DNA of 64,000 nt, from contig CAZCTN010000006.1 of assembly GCA_964501655.1 (NCBI GenBank), forward strand, positions 1-64,000. The letters are read 5' to 3'. This DNA is from JAAYJK01 sp964501655. Lineage in GTDB: Bacteria; Bacillota; Syntrophomonadia; Syntrophomonadales; Syntrophomonadaceae. Of this stretch, positions 16,711 to 26,110 are shown piece by piece. Numbering within the stretch: position 1 is the stretch's first letter; each line of letters begins with the position of its first letter. Below the pieces are notes generated by a model. That model was not told where the DNA came from, did not search any database, and was given only the letters and a program-made list of their open reading frames with translations. A program made the translations under genes and the position numbers.

Positions 16711-17844
16711 TTACTCACCGCGTATAGGAAGGGATAAGGTAAAACACGAGCCTCTTCCTACCGTACTGGAGACTTCAATCTTTCCGCCGTGAGCTTCAAT
16801 CAATTCCCGGGCAATGGCCAGCCCCAATCCTGTGCTCATCAGGTCCTTGGTTCGTTGGCTGTCAATACGATAAAAGCGCTCAAAAATATGCTGCAGTTTA
16901 TCCTCTGGTATTCCAGGCCCATTGTCTTGAATGGCCAGGCATATGAAACCTTCCTGCAGGTACAAATCGCTCTTGATAAGCAAACCCTGCTCCGGTCCAT
17001 ATTTTACCGCATTACCGATCACATTGCGAATAGCCTGATAAATCCGTTTCGGATCCATGTAAACACTGCAGTCGTGTTCCATTCTGCTCACAAAAAGCAG
17101 TTGAGCAGCTTTTTCTTCCAGTTCAATCTGGAACTCTTCCATCAAGTCATGCATATAGGCCTGTATCTGCACGTCTTCAAAATGAAAGTCCAGCTTGTTC
17201 ATATCCAGTTGGGAAAACAGAAACAAATCATCGATCAGCCTGTTAACATAGGTTATGTTGTAATCTATGATTTTTAAATACTTTTCCATTTTCTCCTCAG
17301 ATTTTACCGTACCGTCCGTAATTGCTTCAATGTATCCCTGAATGGCAGCGATGGGGGTTTTTAGATCATGGGATATGTTGCCAATCAGATTTTTTCTATT
17401 TTCTTCATAGGTCTGCTGCAAGATTTCTGCAGCCTGGAGCTTTTCAGCCATATTGTTGAAAGATCTGATGAGCAGGCCGATCTCATTTTCCACCTTGCTT
17501 TCGATGAATACCGAGTAATTCCCCCGGGCAATTTCCTGGACACCACGATTGAGGCTGGCTATAGGTTGAAATACTCTCTTTTCCAAGCGCCACAGAAAAA
17601 ACAGCTGCAGGATCTCCTTTATGCTGATAAATACAGCAAAAATGATAGCGATTGTCTGGATGCCGGCCCAGGCAAACAACAAATAGATCACCAGCAGGTA
17701 GAATAGCAAGGCAAAATATCGGGAAAACCTTAGCATTCTATGGTATTGGTGAAACTCATCATGATGCCTGTGGATGTATTGGTGGAACTCCTTATGATCC
17801 TTGTGAAGTAATGCCTGCCGCTGTCTATGTTTCCTATATATCAT
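16711..17844 (-). CDS. sensor histidine kinase with His-rich N-terminus
   Basis: 377 residues from ATG 17844 (GGAG nine bases upstream). The first 40 residues hold nine histidines (for example HQYIHRHHDEFHQYH) before two transmembrane helices at about 43-90. A HAMP linker follows, then HisKA with ISHDLKTPIAAIQGYIEAI (phospho-His), and HATPase with VIGNAVKYG (N box), DNGPGIPEDK (G1) and STGLGLAIARELI (G2). Almost no extracytoplasmic loop exists, so sensing is likely in the membrane or through the His-rich cytoplasmic tail. Metal sensing is an inference supported by the His-rich partner upstream. Confidence 0.92.
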   Translation of the reverse strand: MIYRKHRQRQALLHKDHKEFHQYIHRHHDEFHQYHRMLRFSRYFALLFYLLVIYLLFAWAGIQTIAIIFAVFISIKEILQLFFLWRLEKRVFQPIASLNRGVQEIARGNYSVFIESKVENEIGLLIRSFNNMAEKLQAAEILQQTYEENRKNLIGNISHDLKTPIAAIQGYIEAITDGTVKSEEKMEKYLKIIDYNITYVNRLIDDLFLFSQLDMNKLDFHFEDVQIQAYMHDLMEEFQIELEEKAAQLLFVSRMEHDCSVYMDPKRIYQAIRNVIGNAVKYGPEQGLLIKSDLYLQEGFICLAIQDNGPGIPEDKLQHIFERFYRIDSQRTKDLMSTGLGLAIARELIEAHGGKIEVSSTVGRGSCFTLSLPIRGE

Positions 17845-17940
17845 TTCACTTTTCTCCGTTGTGATTATTCCGGGCACAGTTAACTGTAATTAATCATACC
17901 ATTATCAAGGGCTGCTGCTGTAGTTCTTCCTGGATTTATT

Positions 17941-18087
17941 CTAATTCTCCTTTTCCCCTTCCTCATCCATGCAAACAAAGCTTCCATAACAATCTCTGAT
18001 TTCTTTCTTGATAAAGAAACGGTACCCCTTATAAATCAAGTACGTCCCAGCAGCCAGTAGTATCAGTCCCAGTACCATATAGTCCAT
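17941..18087 (-). CDS. 48-residue single-helix membrane protein
   Basis: ATG 18087 with GGAGG seven bases upstream opens a 48-codon frame. Its N-terminus is hydrophobic (MDYMVLGLILLAAGTYLIYK), followed by a basic/aromatic stretch and an acidic tail ending in EEGEKEN. It lies between the His-rich protein and the kinase, all on the - strand, so it is probably part of the same operon and might be an accessory membrane subunit of the sensor. No family recognised. The ribosome site and good coding pattern support it being real. Confidence 0.6.
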   Translation of the reverse strand: MDYMVLGLILLAAGTYLIYKGYRFFIKKEIRDCYGSFVCMDEEGEKEN

Positions 18088-18115
18088 TCCGATCGCCTCC
18101 TTGATTTACACAGCT

Positions 18116-18144
18116 GCATCAGCGGGGCTCATGCCCCGTGATGC
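18116..18144. other. intercistronic hairpin
   Basis: GCATCAGCGGGGC at 18116-18128 pairs with GCCCCGTGATGC at 18133-18144 around a TCAT loop, 12 base pairs with one bulge. It sits between the His-rich protein gene and the small membrane protein gene. No U-run follows on the - strand, so it may trim expression or stabilise the mRNA rather than end it. Confidence 0.5.
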
Positions 18145-18160
18145 TGTCTGCCAGGCTGTA

Positions 18161-18802
18161 CTACAAGGTAAAATTAATTACCGTATTTAGGGTAAGATCA
18201 TGGATTTGATCATCTTGTTCCAGTTTTCCTTTAATGTCTATTAGAATATCCTCCACCTCATATTTCTTGTTAATCCTGCATTGAAGGATTCCCTCATCCA
18301 TAGAGCAGGAACCGGGCAAGAAACCATGCAAGTAATGATGCCTGTGCAGGTGGCGGCTGCCCGGCCTCAGTTCTTCAGGGATATCCTGCAAATCCAGGGA
18401 TAGCAATAAGGATTGGTCCTGCTGTTCAACAACCTTCATATCATTGAGCGCAGCCAGAAAAGCCGTTAACCGATCAAGTTTCTCTTTTGCCCCCAGTCTG
18501 TGCTTACAGGCATGGTGCCGATGAAAAGGTAGTGTCCTTTTATGGCATTGCTTCTCATCCCCGGAGTCCTGATATATATTAAACTCGGTGTTGCTCTCAT
18601 GTTTGATCTGTTTGCCATTATAGTCGACTACGCTGGTAATTCTGGCCTTGCTCGTTCCATCTAGCAAATCTTTGCTGAACTCATTGTCAAACCGGAATGC
18701 CTCCACTCCATTCTTCATCCCGCTAATTTTAACCTTCCCGCTCAGATTATCCTTGTCTCTCATTACCCTGGCCACGTCGTATAAAAGCTTAATCTTGTTC
18801 AT
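18161..18802 (-). CDS. unknown protein with histidine clusters
   Basis: 213 residues, not recognised. The N-terminal half looks like strands (KVKISGMKNGVEAFRFDNEF). Two histidine clusters follow: PFHRHHACKHRLG (about 97-109) and SRHLHRHHYLHG (about 148-159). The end is strand-rich (ILIDIKGKLEQDDQIHDLTL). No signal peptide or transmembrane helix is seen. AGGAGG lies 10 bases before the ATG. It leads the operon with the small membrane protein and the two-component pair, whose kinase is also His-rich, so a metal-binding role is plausible but unproven. Confidence 0.6.
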   Translation of the reverse strand: MNKIKLLYDVARVMRDKDNLSGKVKISGMKNGVEAFRFDNEFSKDLLDGTSKARITSVVDYNGKQIKHESNTEFNIYQDSGDEKQCHKRTLPFHRHHACKHRLGAKEKLDRLTAFLAALNDMKVVEQQDQSLLLSLDLQDIPEELRPGSRHLHRHHYLHGFLPGSCSMDEGILQCRINKKYEVEDILIDIKGKLEQDDQIHDLTLNTVINFTL

Positions 18803-18952
18803 AAAAAATGACCTCCTTCTTTTTTATTTAAGGCCATTATATAGAGCAGAAATAAACACGGCTTAAAGCTTATTTAAAAAGTTTTTAAAAACCAGGAAAC
18901 CAGGGGCGGACTGACCCCCTCCTGCTGGATGCAGTCAGGGAATTTCGCGAAC

Positions 18953-19522
18953 CTATGTTCTATTATAACATTCTTGGCATTTATTTACATATATTGTAGC
19001 CAAGTGGACGCTTCTTAGCTGCCCCTTGGTTGCTGAAAAAAACAATACTTCTTCCGTAGAATGACCTTTGCCTGCCAAATAATCAGCATACCCTTTCTCT
19101 AATTCTGCCTTAAATTCTACCTCGGTCATAGTAGCGACAGATTTAATTTTAGCCGGTGCTAATCTTAATTCAAAACAATTTGATCCCCCTAATATCTCAG
19201 TGATCATTTGAAAAGAAGGGGAACCAAAACTGTCCTCGTCCAGGAGCAGTGCATCTTCACCCAGAAGGATGTCGATTTTTGCCACGCGTTCTTCCAGGAC
19301 TTTCATATCACTTAGCAATTCACGCCGCAAGGATAGCAGGACTTCCCGCGACGTTCTGGGGTTTTGCAAGTCTCCCATTATTTCTTTAATACGCTACAGG
19401 TCCAGCCCCAGAGATTTAAGGCGTTTGATCAAACGCATAGGATTCAGCTCCGCCGGTCCGTATAAGCGGTATCCACCCAGAGAGCGCTCCGGTTCTGGCA
19501 GTAAACCGATCTGTTTTGTCAT
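18953..19522 (-). pseudogene. MerR-family regulator broken by an in-frame TAG
   Basis: From ATG 19522 the frame reads GLLPEPERSLGGYRLYGPAE and LIKRLKSLGLDL, clear MerR helix-turn-helix and wing sequence. It then meets TAG at 19394-19396 and resumes in frame with RIKEIMGDLQNP. In MerR proteins a Glu codon is expected there (LDLERIKEI), so a GAG-to-TAG change fits. The first recognition helix is also missing, because a stop in this frame lies upstream. The C-terminal 141 residues remain open from ATG 19378 and might be expressed, but would not bind DNA. Confidence 0.7.
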
Positions 19523-19682
19523 GATGACCCTGCAGTAAAATATGCAAGATTATTATTTTACTGTTTACATGCCTAAATACAACAAATAATTATAATGCTC
19601 TTCACCTTCCAACTCTATAATCAAATAATATAAAAACTTATTTCCCAAACATTAACAGATACTAACAAAAATGGAGTTAAAG

Positions 19683-20903
19683 ATGAAAAATGCTAAAATG
19701 ACGAAATTGGTCTCATTTGTTTGTACAAGCATTCTTTTTATTGCCTTTTTATACTGGTTTAACACCAGCGGCTATATGAGCAGGAACATTTCCGGGGCGG
19801 TTAACGATATTCAATATGAAAAAGCGAAGGTAATCACAGTTTTAAGCCAGTCGCTGACTGAAGATGATTCCCTGACCGGATTATATCTGGGTACCCAGGA
19901 ACTGAAAGTGAAGATTCTTACCGGAGAGCATAAGGGAGAGGTGCGTACTGTTACAAATCGCTTGAGTAAATATTATAATGTCCTGGCTCGAGAAGGCATG
20001 GAGATTATTGTGAATATTGATGCCGCGGGAGCTGAGCATACACAGGTTTCGGTATTTAATTACAACAGGACCCCCGTATTATACGGTTTGGTTCTGCTTT
20101 TTTTTGCTGCTCTCTGGGGAATTGGAGGAAAGAAAGGAATTCTGTCTGTTTTAGGGTTAACGATAACTATTGTCTGTATGCTCTTTTTGTTTGTTCCCAT
20201 GATATACCGGGGTTATTCACCAGTTTGGGCTGCCGTACTGTTTGTTATCCTTTCAACCTGCAGTACACTATTGCTTTTGAATGGATGGGGGGCGAAAACG
20301 ATTTCGGCTATCCTGGGGACTACCATCGGGGTTGTGATTGCAGGGATAATTGCCAGTGCAGCAGGATCGCTGGCACATATATCAGGGTTGAACGCTGAGG
20401 AAGCAGAATCCCTGCTTCTGATTGCCGCCAAAACGGGCCTGCATGTTCCGGAGCTTTTATTTGCAGGCATACTTATTGCTTCTTTAGGTGCGGTTATGGA
20501 TGTCGGTATATCAGTAGCGTCGGCCATTCAGGAAGTTTATTGTTCCAATCCAAAACTCGGGCCGAAACAACTGCTCATTTCCGGCTTGAATGTGGGACGC
20601 GATATGATGGGCACCATGTCCAATACGCTTATTCTGGCTTTTACAGGCACATCACTGAACGCAATTCTTTTAATTTATGCCTATAACGTTTCCTTTTATC
20701 AACTGCTGAACCTGAATTTCATAGGAATTGAGGTTATTCAGGGATTATCCGGAAGTCTGGCGGTGATTTTGACCGTCCCTGTTGTAGCTTTTATCGCTTC
20801 CAGGCTGATTCCATCCATGAGCAGGAGTCCAATGGCTGAAAAAGAAAAAAAGGGAGGTGGAAAAAGGTCTTTGGAAAAGAAGATGTCGAGGGCAGATGAA
20901 TAA
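19683..20903 (+). CDS. YibE/F-like integral membrane protein
   Basis: About 406 residues; ATG 19683 has GGAG six bases upstream, while ATG 19671 has none. An N-terminal helix and a beta-rich domain of about 100 residues (with LKVKILTGEHKGEVRTVTNR) are followed by seven or eight transmembrane segments. These include GVVIAGIIASAAGSLAHISG and GAVMDVGISVASAIQEV, a conserved block of the YibE/F family (PF07907). The family is widespread in Bacillota; its function is not established. The C-terminus is basic. The 65 bases before the next gene could hold a separate promoter. Confidence 0.85.
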   Translation: MKNAKMTKLVSFVCTSILFIAFLYWFNTSGYMSRNISGAVNDIQYEKAKVITVLSQSLTEDDSLTGLYLGTQELKVKILTGEHKGEVRTVTNRLSKYYNVLAREGMEIIVNIDAAGAEHTQVSVFNYNRTPVLYGLVLLFFAALWGIGGKKGILSVLGLTITIVCMLFLFVPMIYRGYSPVWAAVLFVILSTCSTLLLLNGWGAKTISAILGTTIGVVIAGIIASAAGSLAHISGLNAEEAESLLLIAAKTGLHVPELLFAGILIASLGAVMDVGISVASAIQEVYCSNPKLGPKQLLISGLNVGRDMMGTMSNTLILAFTGTSLNAILLIYAYNVSFYQLLNLNFIGIEVIQGLSGSLAVILTVPVVAFIASRLIPSMSRSPMAEKEKKGGGKRSLEKKMSRADE

Positions 20904-20968
20904 ACATGCTGGTCAAAGAAAACACTTTCGAAAATCTGATGGCTTGAATCAATGAGAGGAGGAAAAAC

Positions 20969-23965
20969 ATGAGATTAACAAAAAAATGGTTGCCAATTTT
21001 GCTTATACTGGGTATGCTCTTAAGCAGCTTATCTGCACCGCTTACTGCTGCAGCTGATGAAAACAGCAGTCCGGAAAACGCAGGGATACTGACCACAGCC
21101 GAGGCTGCTTTGTATGAGGCTTCTGCAATTACCTTTGCACCTGGCAAAAATGAAGAGGAATTGAATTTCGCCTGGTATTCCAATATGGAAACGGCTGATA
21201 GTGCAGTGCAGGTGGCAGAAAAAAGTGACATGACTGGCGATGAATTTCCGGCTGATGCGGCTGCCACCTTTACAGGTACTGTTGCACCTGCAGTATCAGA
21301 TTTATACTCCAATAAAGTAATTGTTACCGATCTGAAACAATCCACGGAATATGTCTACCGTTTAGGTGACGGCAGTGAGGAAAACTGGAGTCCGGTCTAT
21401 GAATTTACTACCAATGGGACTGACTTCTTTAGCTGTCTGGTAGTTGGTGATGTGCAGATTGGCGCAGGAAACACCAGTACCGACATCCTCGGTTGGCAGA
21501 ATACAATGACCCAGGCTGTGGAGGAATTCCCGGAAGCCAGTTTACTCTTATCTCTGGGCGACCAGGTAGAAACCAGCAGCAATGAAACCGAATTTACCGG
21601 TTTCTTCTCTCCGACGGAACTTAGAAGCCTGCCGGTTGCACCATTGCTGGGTAATCATGACAATGGATCTGCCAATTACGGCTATCATTTCAATCTTCCC
21701 AATCTTTCTTCCGAGTATGGAATTACTAACCCGGGCAGCAGTGATTACTACTTTACTTACGGGAATACCTTGGTTATGGTATTAAACTCCAATAACACCA
21801 GCTGTGCAGGTCATGAAGCCTTTATTCAGGAAACTGTTGCAGCGAATCCCAATGCTGATTGGAAGGTAGTCATGTTCCACCATGATATTTATGGATCAGC
21901 CAGCCATTCCTTGGAGTCAAGCATTATTGCTTTAAGACAGGGCTTATATCCGGTATTTGATCAATATGATATTGATCTCGTAATGAATGGACATGATCAC
22001 AGCTATACCAGAACTTACATGATGTATGGCGATCAGCCCCTTCCGGAGCAGAACGTGATAGGCACACTTTATATGACCTTGAACAGCGCCAGCGGAAGTA
22101 AATATTATAATCTGCAGCCTACACCGGAAACTTATGCGGCGGTCAGAGAGCAGATAAAGGTACCTACATTCTCCAAAATCGATGTAACCCCCGATACTTT
22201 GACTATTTCCACTTATAGAACCGACACCATGGAGATGACCGATACCTATACCATCAGTAAACAGGCTCAGGAATCTTTGGATCTCGCCCAGGTAATCATG
22301 ACAGCAGACGGCGATACCCTGGATTCCAAAGACCCTGCCGCCAGTGTTGCCCTTAATGTGGCAGCAGAAGACAGTTCGGGAACTGGAGTAGATCTTTCCG
22401 ATGCTTATATCCAATATCAGACAGACAGTCCCGACATAGTCGCGATAGATAAGGACAGCACTGATGGGACTATTGGTCTGGTTACCGTAAAAAATCCACC
22501 TGCTGTGAATGAAACTGTAAATGTATGGGCTAAAGTGTTTGATGGCAGCAGCTTTGTGGAAAGCAATAAAGTGGAGATTCAGGTAGTGGTTCCCTACGGG
22601 TTGGCCCAGGTTAGCCTGTCAGCAGACAGAGATAATATTTCAGAAGCGTCTCCTGTCCAACTCAGCGTAACCGGGACAGATACTCTGGGTGCGGATATGG
22701 ATCTTTCTTCTGCTGCCATCGTATATAATATGGATAAAGCTGATATCCTGGCTATTTCTGATGACGGGCTAGTAACAGTCCAAAATAATCCTGATCGTAA
22801 TGTAACTGTTACAATTACTGCTGATGTAACTGTCGATGAAAAAACAATTACCAGTAATGAAGTTCCGATTACCGTTATGGTATCGGGTGCTGGAGCACTG
22901 ATCGCAGTACCGGTCAAGAATGCTCTGGATGATATGGAAGAGCGTGCGGACGGAAGCCTGGACTTCGACAGTTCCGACCTGGAAATCACCTGGGAAAAAC
23001 CCACCAGCGATGATGTAAAAAACCAATTGATCGGAATCCGTTTTGTTGATCTGGCCATTCCGCAGGGAGCAACCATCACCGACGCCTACATTCAGTTTTC
23101 CGTTGATGAGCCCGATAAGAGTTATGATCCGTTCAATGTGGATATTTATGCCGAGGATGTAGTGGATTCGGCTACATTTGAAAATCTTGCCGGCGCTGTG
23201 TCCAGAAAATTTGCGAGTAAAACAGTTGCCTCCGTTCAGTGGACAGACGTTCCCATGTGGACGGTTGAGCATGAAGCGGATTCAGCCCAGCAAACTCCCA
23301 ACCTGGCTGCTCTGATTCAGGAAATCGTAAACAAAGACGGCTGGAATGAAGGAAATGCCATCACATTCCTGTTCAGCGGCAGCGGCAACAGAACTGCAGA
23401 GTCCTTTGAAGGAGCAGGAGACAACGCAGATCAGATACCAACCTTACATGTTATATATACAGTAGAAGAAACTCCTGCAGATGATACTATACCTCCAACC
23501 ATCACTCTAAATATTGCGGCAATTGATAACGAATCCGGCATCAGCACATTCAATGTATCTTTAGATGGTGTTTCCATCGATCCTGATACTCCGTTAAATT
23601 TAGAAGAACTGACCTTTGGAGCACATCAACTGATATTAAGTGCGGAAGATAATGCTGGAAATGTTACCACTGAAAAAATTACTTTTTTCATTACGGTAGA
23701 TGTCGATAAGCTGAAAAAGCTCTTGGACAATTTATATGATGAAGGATTAATTACAAATCAAGGCACTTATAACAGCTTAAAGACAAAACTTGAAAAAGGG
23801 AATATAAAATCGTTCATTCTTGAACTGCAAGCGGGAGCGAAAAGAAGGCAAATCAGTAAGGAAGCTTCTGAATTACTTACTGATTATGCTGAAAACATCT
23901 TATCCCTGGAGTCTTTTATACCAGACAAGGCTGTGTTGAAATTTGGGGATAACAGCTTAAAATAA
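20969..23965 (+). CDS. secreted purple-acid-phosphatase-like metallophosphoesterase
   Basis: 998 residues with a signal peptide ending near ALTAAA (about 28). A fibronectin-like N-terminal domain (residues 45-150) leads into a calcineurin-type phosphoesterase: VVGDVQIG, LLSLGDQVE, LLGNHDNGS, VMFHHDIYG and LVMNGHDHSYTR, the metal-ligand blocks in order. Two Ig-like/bacterial Big repeats follow (about 440-640), then a beta-sandwich module (650-830) and a Lys/Glu-rich helical tail like FIMAH domains. It probably hydrolyses phosphoesters outside the cell. GAGAGGAGGAA precedes the ATG. There is no sortase motif. Confidence 0.88.
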   Translation: MRLTKKWLPILLILGMLLSSLSAPLTAAADENSSPENAGILTTAEAALYEASAITFAPGKNEEELNFAWYSNMETADSAVQVAEKSDMTGDEFPADAAATFTGTVAPAVSDLYSNKVIVTDLKQSTEYVYRLGDGSEENWSPVYEFTTNGTDFFSCLVVGDVQIGAGNTSTDILGWQNTMTQAVEEFPEASLLLSLGDQVETSSNETEFTGFFSPTELRSLPVAPLLGNHDNGSANYGYHFNLPNLSSEYGITNPGSSDYYFTYGNTLVMVLNSNNTSCAGHEAFIQETVAANPNADWKVVMFHHDIYGSASHSLESSIIALRQGLYPVFDQYDIDLVMNGHDHSYTRTYMMYGDQPLPEQNVIGTLYMTLNSASGSKYYNLQPTPETYAAVREQIKVPTFSKIDVTPDTLTISTYRTDTMEMTDTYTISKQAQESLDLAQVIMTADGDTLDSKDPAASVALNVAAEDSSGTGVDLSDAYIQYQTDSPDIVAIDKDSTDGTIGLVTVKNPPAVNETVNVWAKVFDGSSFVESNKVEIQVVVPYGLAQVSLSADRDNISEASPVQLSVTGTDTLGADMDLSSAAIVYNMDKADILAISDDGLVTVQNNPDRNVTVTITADVTVDEKTITSNEVPITVMVSGAGALIAVPVKNALDDMEERADGSLDFDSSDLEITWEKPTSDDVKNQLIGIRFVDLAIPQGATITDAYIQFSVDEPDKSYDPFNVDIYAEDVVDSATFENLAGAVSRKFASKTVASVQWTDVPMWTVEHEADSAQQTPNLAALIQEIVNKDGWNEGNAITFLFSGSGNRTAESFEGAGDNADQIPTLHVIYTVEETPADDTIPPTITLNIAAIDNESGISTFNVSLDGVSIDPDTPLNLEELTFGAHQLILSAEDNAGNVTTEKITFFITVDVDKLKKLLDNLYDEGLITNQGTYNSLKTKLEKGNIKSFILELQAGAKRRQISKEASELLTDYAENILSLESFIPDKAVLKFGDNSLK

Positions 23966-23984
23966 GCAAGAATAACCTAGATAT

Positions 23985-24023
23985 AATGCTGCCAAGGAGA
24001 TGATAAATCTAATTGGCAGCATT
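23985..24023. terminator. 11-bp inverted repeat after the phosphoesterase gene
   Basis: AATGCTGCCAA (23985-23995) and TTGGCAGCATT (24013-24023) are a perfect inverted repeat with a 17-base loop, 20 bases after the phosphoesterase stop and 30 bases past the end of the convergent nucleotidyltransferase gene. It could terminate both genes. The tail is ATTGTTAATT rather than a clean T-run, so the role is tentative. Confidence 0.4.
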
Positions 24024-24052
24024 GTTAATTGCTGGAGAGAAAGTATCACTTT

Positions 24053-24355
24053 TCACAGTTCCACCGCCGCTTCTATGACGGAATCACGTATCAGGGGGTG
24101 CAGTGATTTTTCAGTCACGACATCTACGCTTCGACCTAACAAATCTTCAAGTTCTAGTTTAACATTTATAAGATCAAATAAACTTCTGCCTGGAGAAAAT
24201 TCTACGAGAAAATCGATATCGCTGTTATCATTATCTTCTCCTCTGACAACAGAGTCAAAAATGCGTACATTGGATGCGCCATAAGTTTCAGCTATATTAA
24301 TAATACTTTCTTTTTTTAATTGAAGATCATTCCCGGATTTTTTTCTATCTTGCAT
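24053..24355 (-). CDS. MNT-domain nucleotidyltransferase, altered motif
   Basis: 100 residues from ATG 24355. YGASNVRIFDSVVRGEDNDN and SDIDFLVEF match the MntA/KNTase core, with both metal aspartates (DID) kept. The motif that should read G-S-X3-R-G is D-S-V-V-R-G, so the conserved glycine is lost. The 5' end overlaps the transposase remnant on the other strand, so the native start may have been replaced (no other ATG is available). No HEPN partner follows on the - strand. Probably a dying or orphan antitoxin-type gene. Confidence 0.6.
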   Translation of the reverse strand: MQDRKKSGNDLQLKKESIINIAETYGASNVRIFDSVVRGEDNDNSDIDFLVEFSPGRSLFDLINVKLELEDLLGRSVDVVTEKSLHPLIRDSVIEAAVEL

Positions 24356-25075
24356 ACTTGGGGGCAAAATCTGCACTACCACCCGCATATCCATACCGTG
24401 GTGCTGGCCGGCGGGCTGACCAAAGGCAATAAGTGGCGCAGCAGCAGCAAAAATTTCTTTATTCCAGTTAAGGTACTGGCCAAGAAGTTTAGAGGTAAAT
24501 TCCTGTACCATCTGAAAGAATATTACGGGGATGGTCTGCTTAACTTTTATGGTGATGCTCAGATGTACACCCACCCTGGAGCATTCCAGAAGTTGATCGA
24601 TCAGTGCTATGCCCTGAATTGGTATACCTACACCAAAAGGACCTTTTCAGGTCCTCTGGCGGTGTTAAAATACCTGGGCAGTTACACCCACCGGATTGCG
24701 ATCTCGAATCATCGAGTGGTTGCTGTAGACGATGATAGCGTAACCATTAGCGTCAAAGACTACAAAAACCAGAGCCAGAAGAAGCTTTTGACCTTACCGG
24801 GTGTGGAATTCATCAGGCGCTTTTTGATGCATATCCTGCCCCGGAGATTTGTTAAGATCAGGTACTATGGGATTCTTGCCAATCGAAACAAAAAGACCAA
24901 ACTAGCCTTATGCCGCAAGCTAAGCAATAGCCCTTCCTACCAGGCGAAATTCGAAGGGCTAAATACCCTGGAGATCCTGTATCTGCTACTGGGCAGAGAT
25001 GTCAGGCTATGCCCTCAATGCAAAGAAGGCAAACTGAAGAAAATTTCTTCCTTCTATCCTGGGGCTTCGCCATGA
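24320..25075 (+). pseudogene. IS91-type (Y2) transposase, N-terminally truncated
   Basis: About 245 readable residues match the C-terminal two thirds of IS91/IS801-type transposases. HTWGQNLHYHPHIHTVVLAG holds the HUH metal motif, YLGSYTHRIAISNHRVVAVD holds the catalytic tyrosine, and LCPQCKEGKL is the terminal zinc pair. The N-terminal zinc-finger region is absent: sequence before about 24333 belongs to the opposite-strand nucleotidyltransferase. It is a one-ended or deleted copy and cannot transpose by itself. Confidence 0.8.
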
Positions 25076-25288
25076 AAAGACGGAAACTGAATAATCAAAA
25101 ACATACCCCTTTATTGGGGGAGGGGGGAGGTATGCCCAAAATGAGTGGTTTTCCCAATAACAAGCGCATGAATTCCCCCGAAATGGACAAAAGGCTATTC
25201 ATTTTACTCATCCCATAGGGAAACAAGAAAATTGAAACCCCATACCTTATCCTGAACGCGACTTCATTCTTCTGGGCAATCAAAAATT

Positions 25289-25388
25289 TTGCGCAGGCTG
25301 TTTAAAGGACTCAAAGATCGCCTAAAACGATAGTTGAGTCCTATTTCGTGCGCAAAACTTCCGATTGACCCCTTCAAGAACCGTCCCC
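25289..25388 (-). repeat. 98-bp structured dispersed repeat, copy 1
   Basis: Read on the - strand this runs from GGGGACGGTTCTTGAAGGGG to CAGCCTGCGC and matches 53094-53193 on the + strand with only about two differences in 98 bases. It contains a hairpin (GACTCAA...TTGAGTC with an inner ATCG/CGAT) flanked by TTTTGCGCA / TGCGCAAAA arms, so it looks like a MITE or REP unit. The GGGGACGGTTC start resembles REP sequences mobilised by IS200-like transposases in other bacteria. It occupies most of the gap 25076-25468. Confidence 0.75.
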
Positions 25389-25414
25389 TGGCTCACTAAT
25401 TTAGCAATTTGAGC

Positions 25415-25434
25415 CTTGACTTTAGTTAGCTGGT
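25415..25434 (-). repeat. 20-bp post-gene repeat, copy 1
   Basis: On the - strand it reads ACCAGCTAACTAAAGTCAAG. The same 20-mer (one base differing in the 39.5-kb copy) is found at 39553-39572 (-) and 53056-53075 (+), each time within 35 bases after a gene's stop and in the sense of that gene. Here it follows the PH-domain gene by 34 bases. Confidence 0.6.
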
Positions 25435-25468
25435 ATTCTGGTTTCTTTTACCCCTGTTTTACGCACTC

Positions 25469-26074
25469 TCAAGAGTCAAACCCGTCCACGCTTGCTCCCG
25501 TCTTTATTCCATTAACCAAATCAAAAACATATTGGGCATCTTCAATATCGTAAAAAACTGGTATCCATTGAGGTGGTTCATCAAAAAAAAGTCCTCTACC
25601 AAAAATATGGAACAGTTTGGTATTTATCATAAAGTCCATTCCGGAATTTCCTCCTGTCGCCTGAATATATGGTAATTTCCCAAATCTTATGCTACCTATA
25701 CCATTAAAACTAATTTTCTTCGATATATTTATAACTGTTTTAATATCCTGTTCCTGATCAATTCGTTCCCGCGACTTATTAAATATAATTATCCGCTTAT
25801 TTGTAACGAGATATATAGTTCGTTTCTTATTTTGATATTTTATATAAAATCTGCCAACCGCAAAATATAAAAGAGGAATCAGGAATATAATCCCCCCTAT
25901 ATCAATTGCGCCAACCCATAATTCCCTCATTAATGGCCATAAACATATGATACTCAAAGGTACATAAGCCATATCTAAACTAGTAAATAGAATTCTTGCT
26001 TGGGGAAATCCCTGCCAGTATATTTTTTCATCTCCGTCTAAGTGCTTTTCTATACCGCTAGAACTTTTTTGCAT
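25469..26074 (-). CDS. membrane-anchored bacterial PH-domain protein, candidate immunity protein
   Basis: 201 residues. A short soluble start is followed by two transmembrane helices (about 35-52 and 56-75). A bacterial PH-like beta domain then begins with TIYLVTNKRIIIFNKSRERI and runs to about residue 150, with an amphipathic C-terminal end. GGAGG lies 6 bases before the ATG. It starts 36 bases after the stop of the giant RHS protein on the same strand, the position where immunity genes to RHS-type C-terminal toxins usually sit. That role is inferred from position only. Confidence 0.65.
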   Translation of the reverse strand: MQKSSSGIEKHLDGDEKIYWQGFPQARILFTSLDMAYVPLSIICLWPLMRELWVGAIDIGGIIFLIPLLYFAVGRFYIKYQNKKRTIYLVTNKRIIIFNKSRERIDQEQDIKTVINISKKISFNGIGSIRFGKLPYIQATGGNSGMDFMINTKLFHIFGRGLFFDEPPQWIPVFYDIEDAQYVFDLVNGIKTGASVDGFDS

Positions 26075-26110
26075 AATTTTCCTCCATCTGCCTAAACTCT
26101 ACCAATGCCA

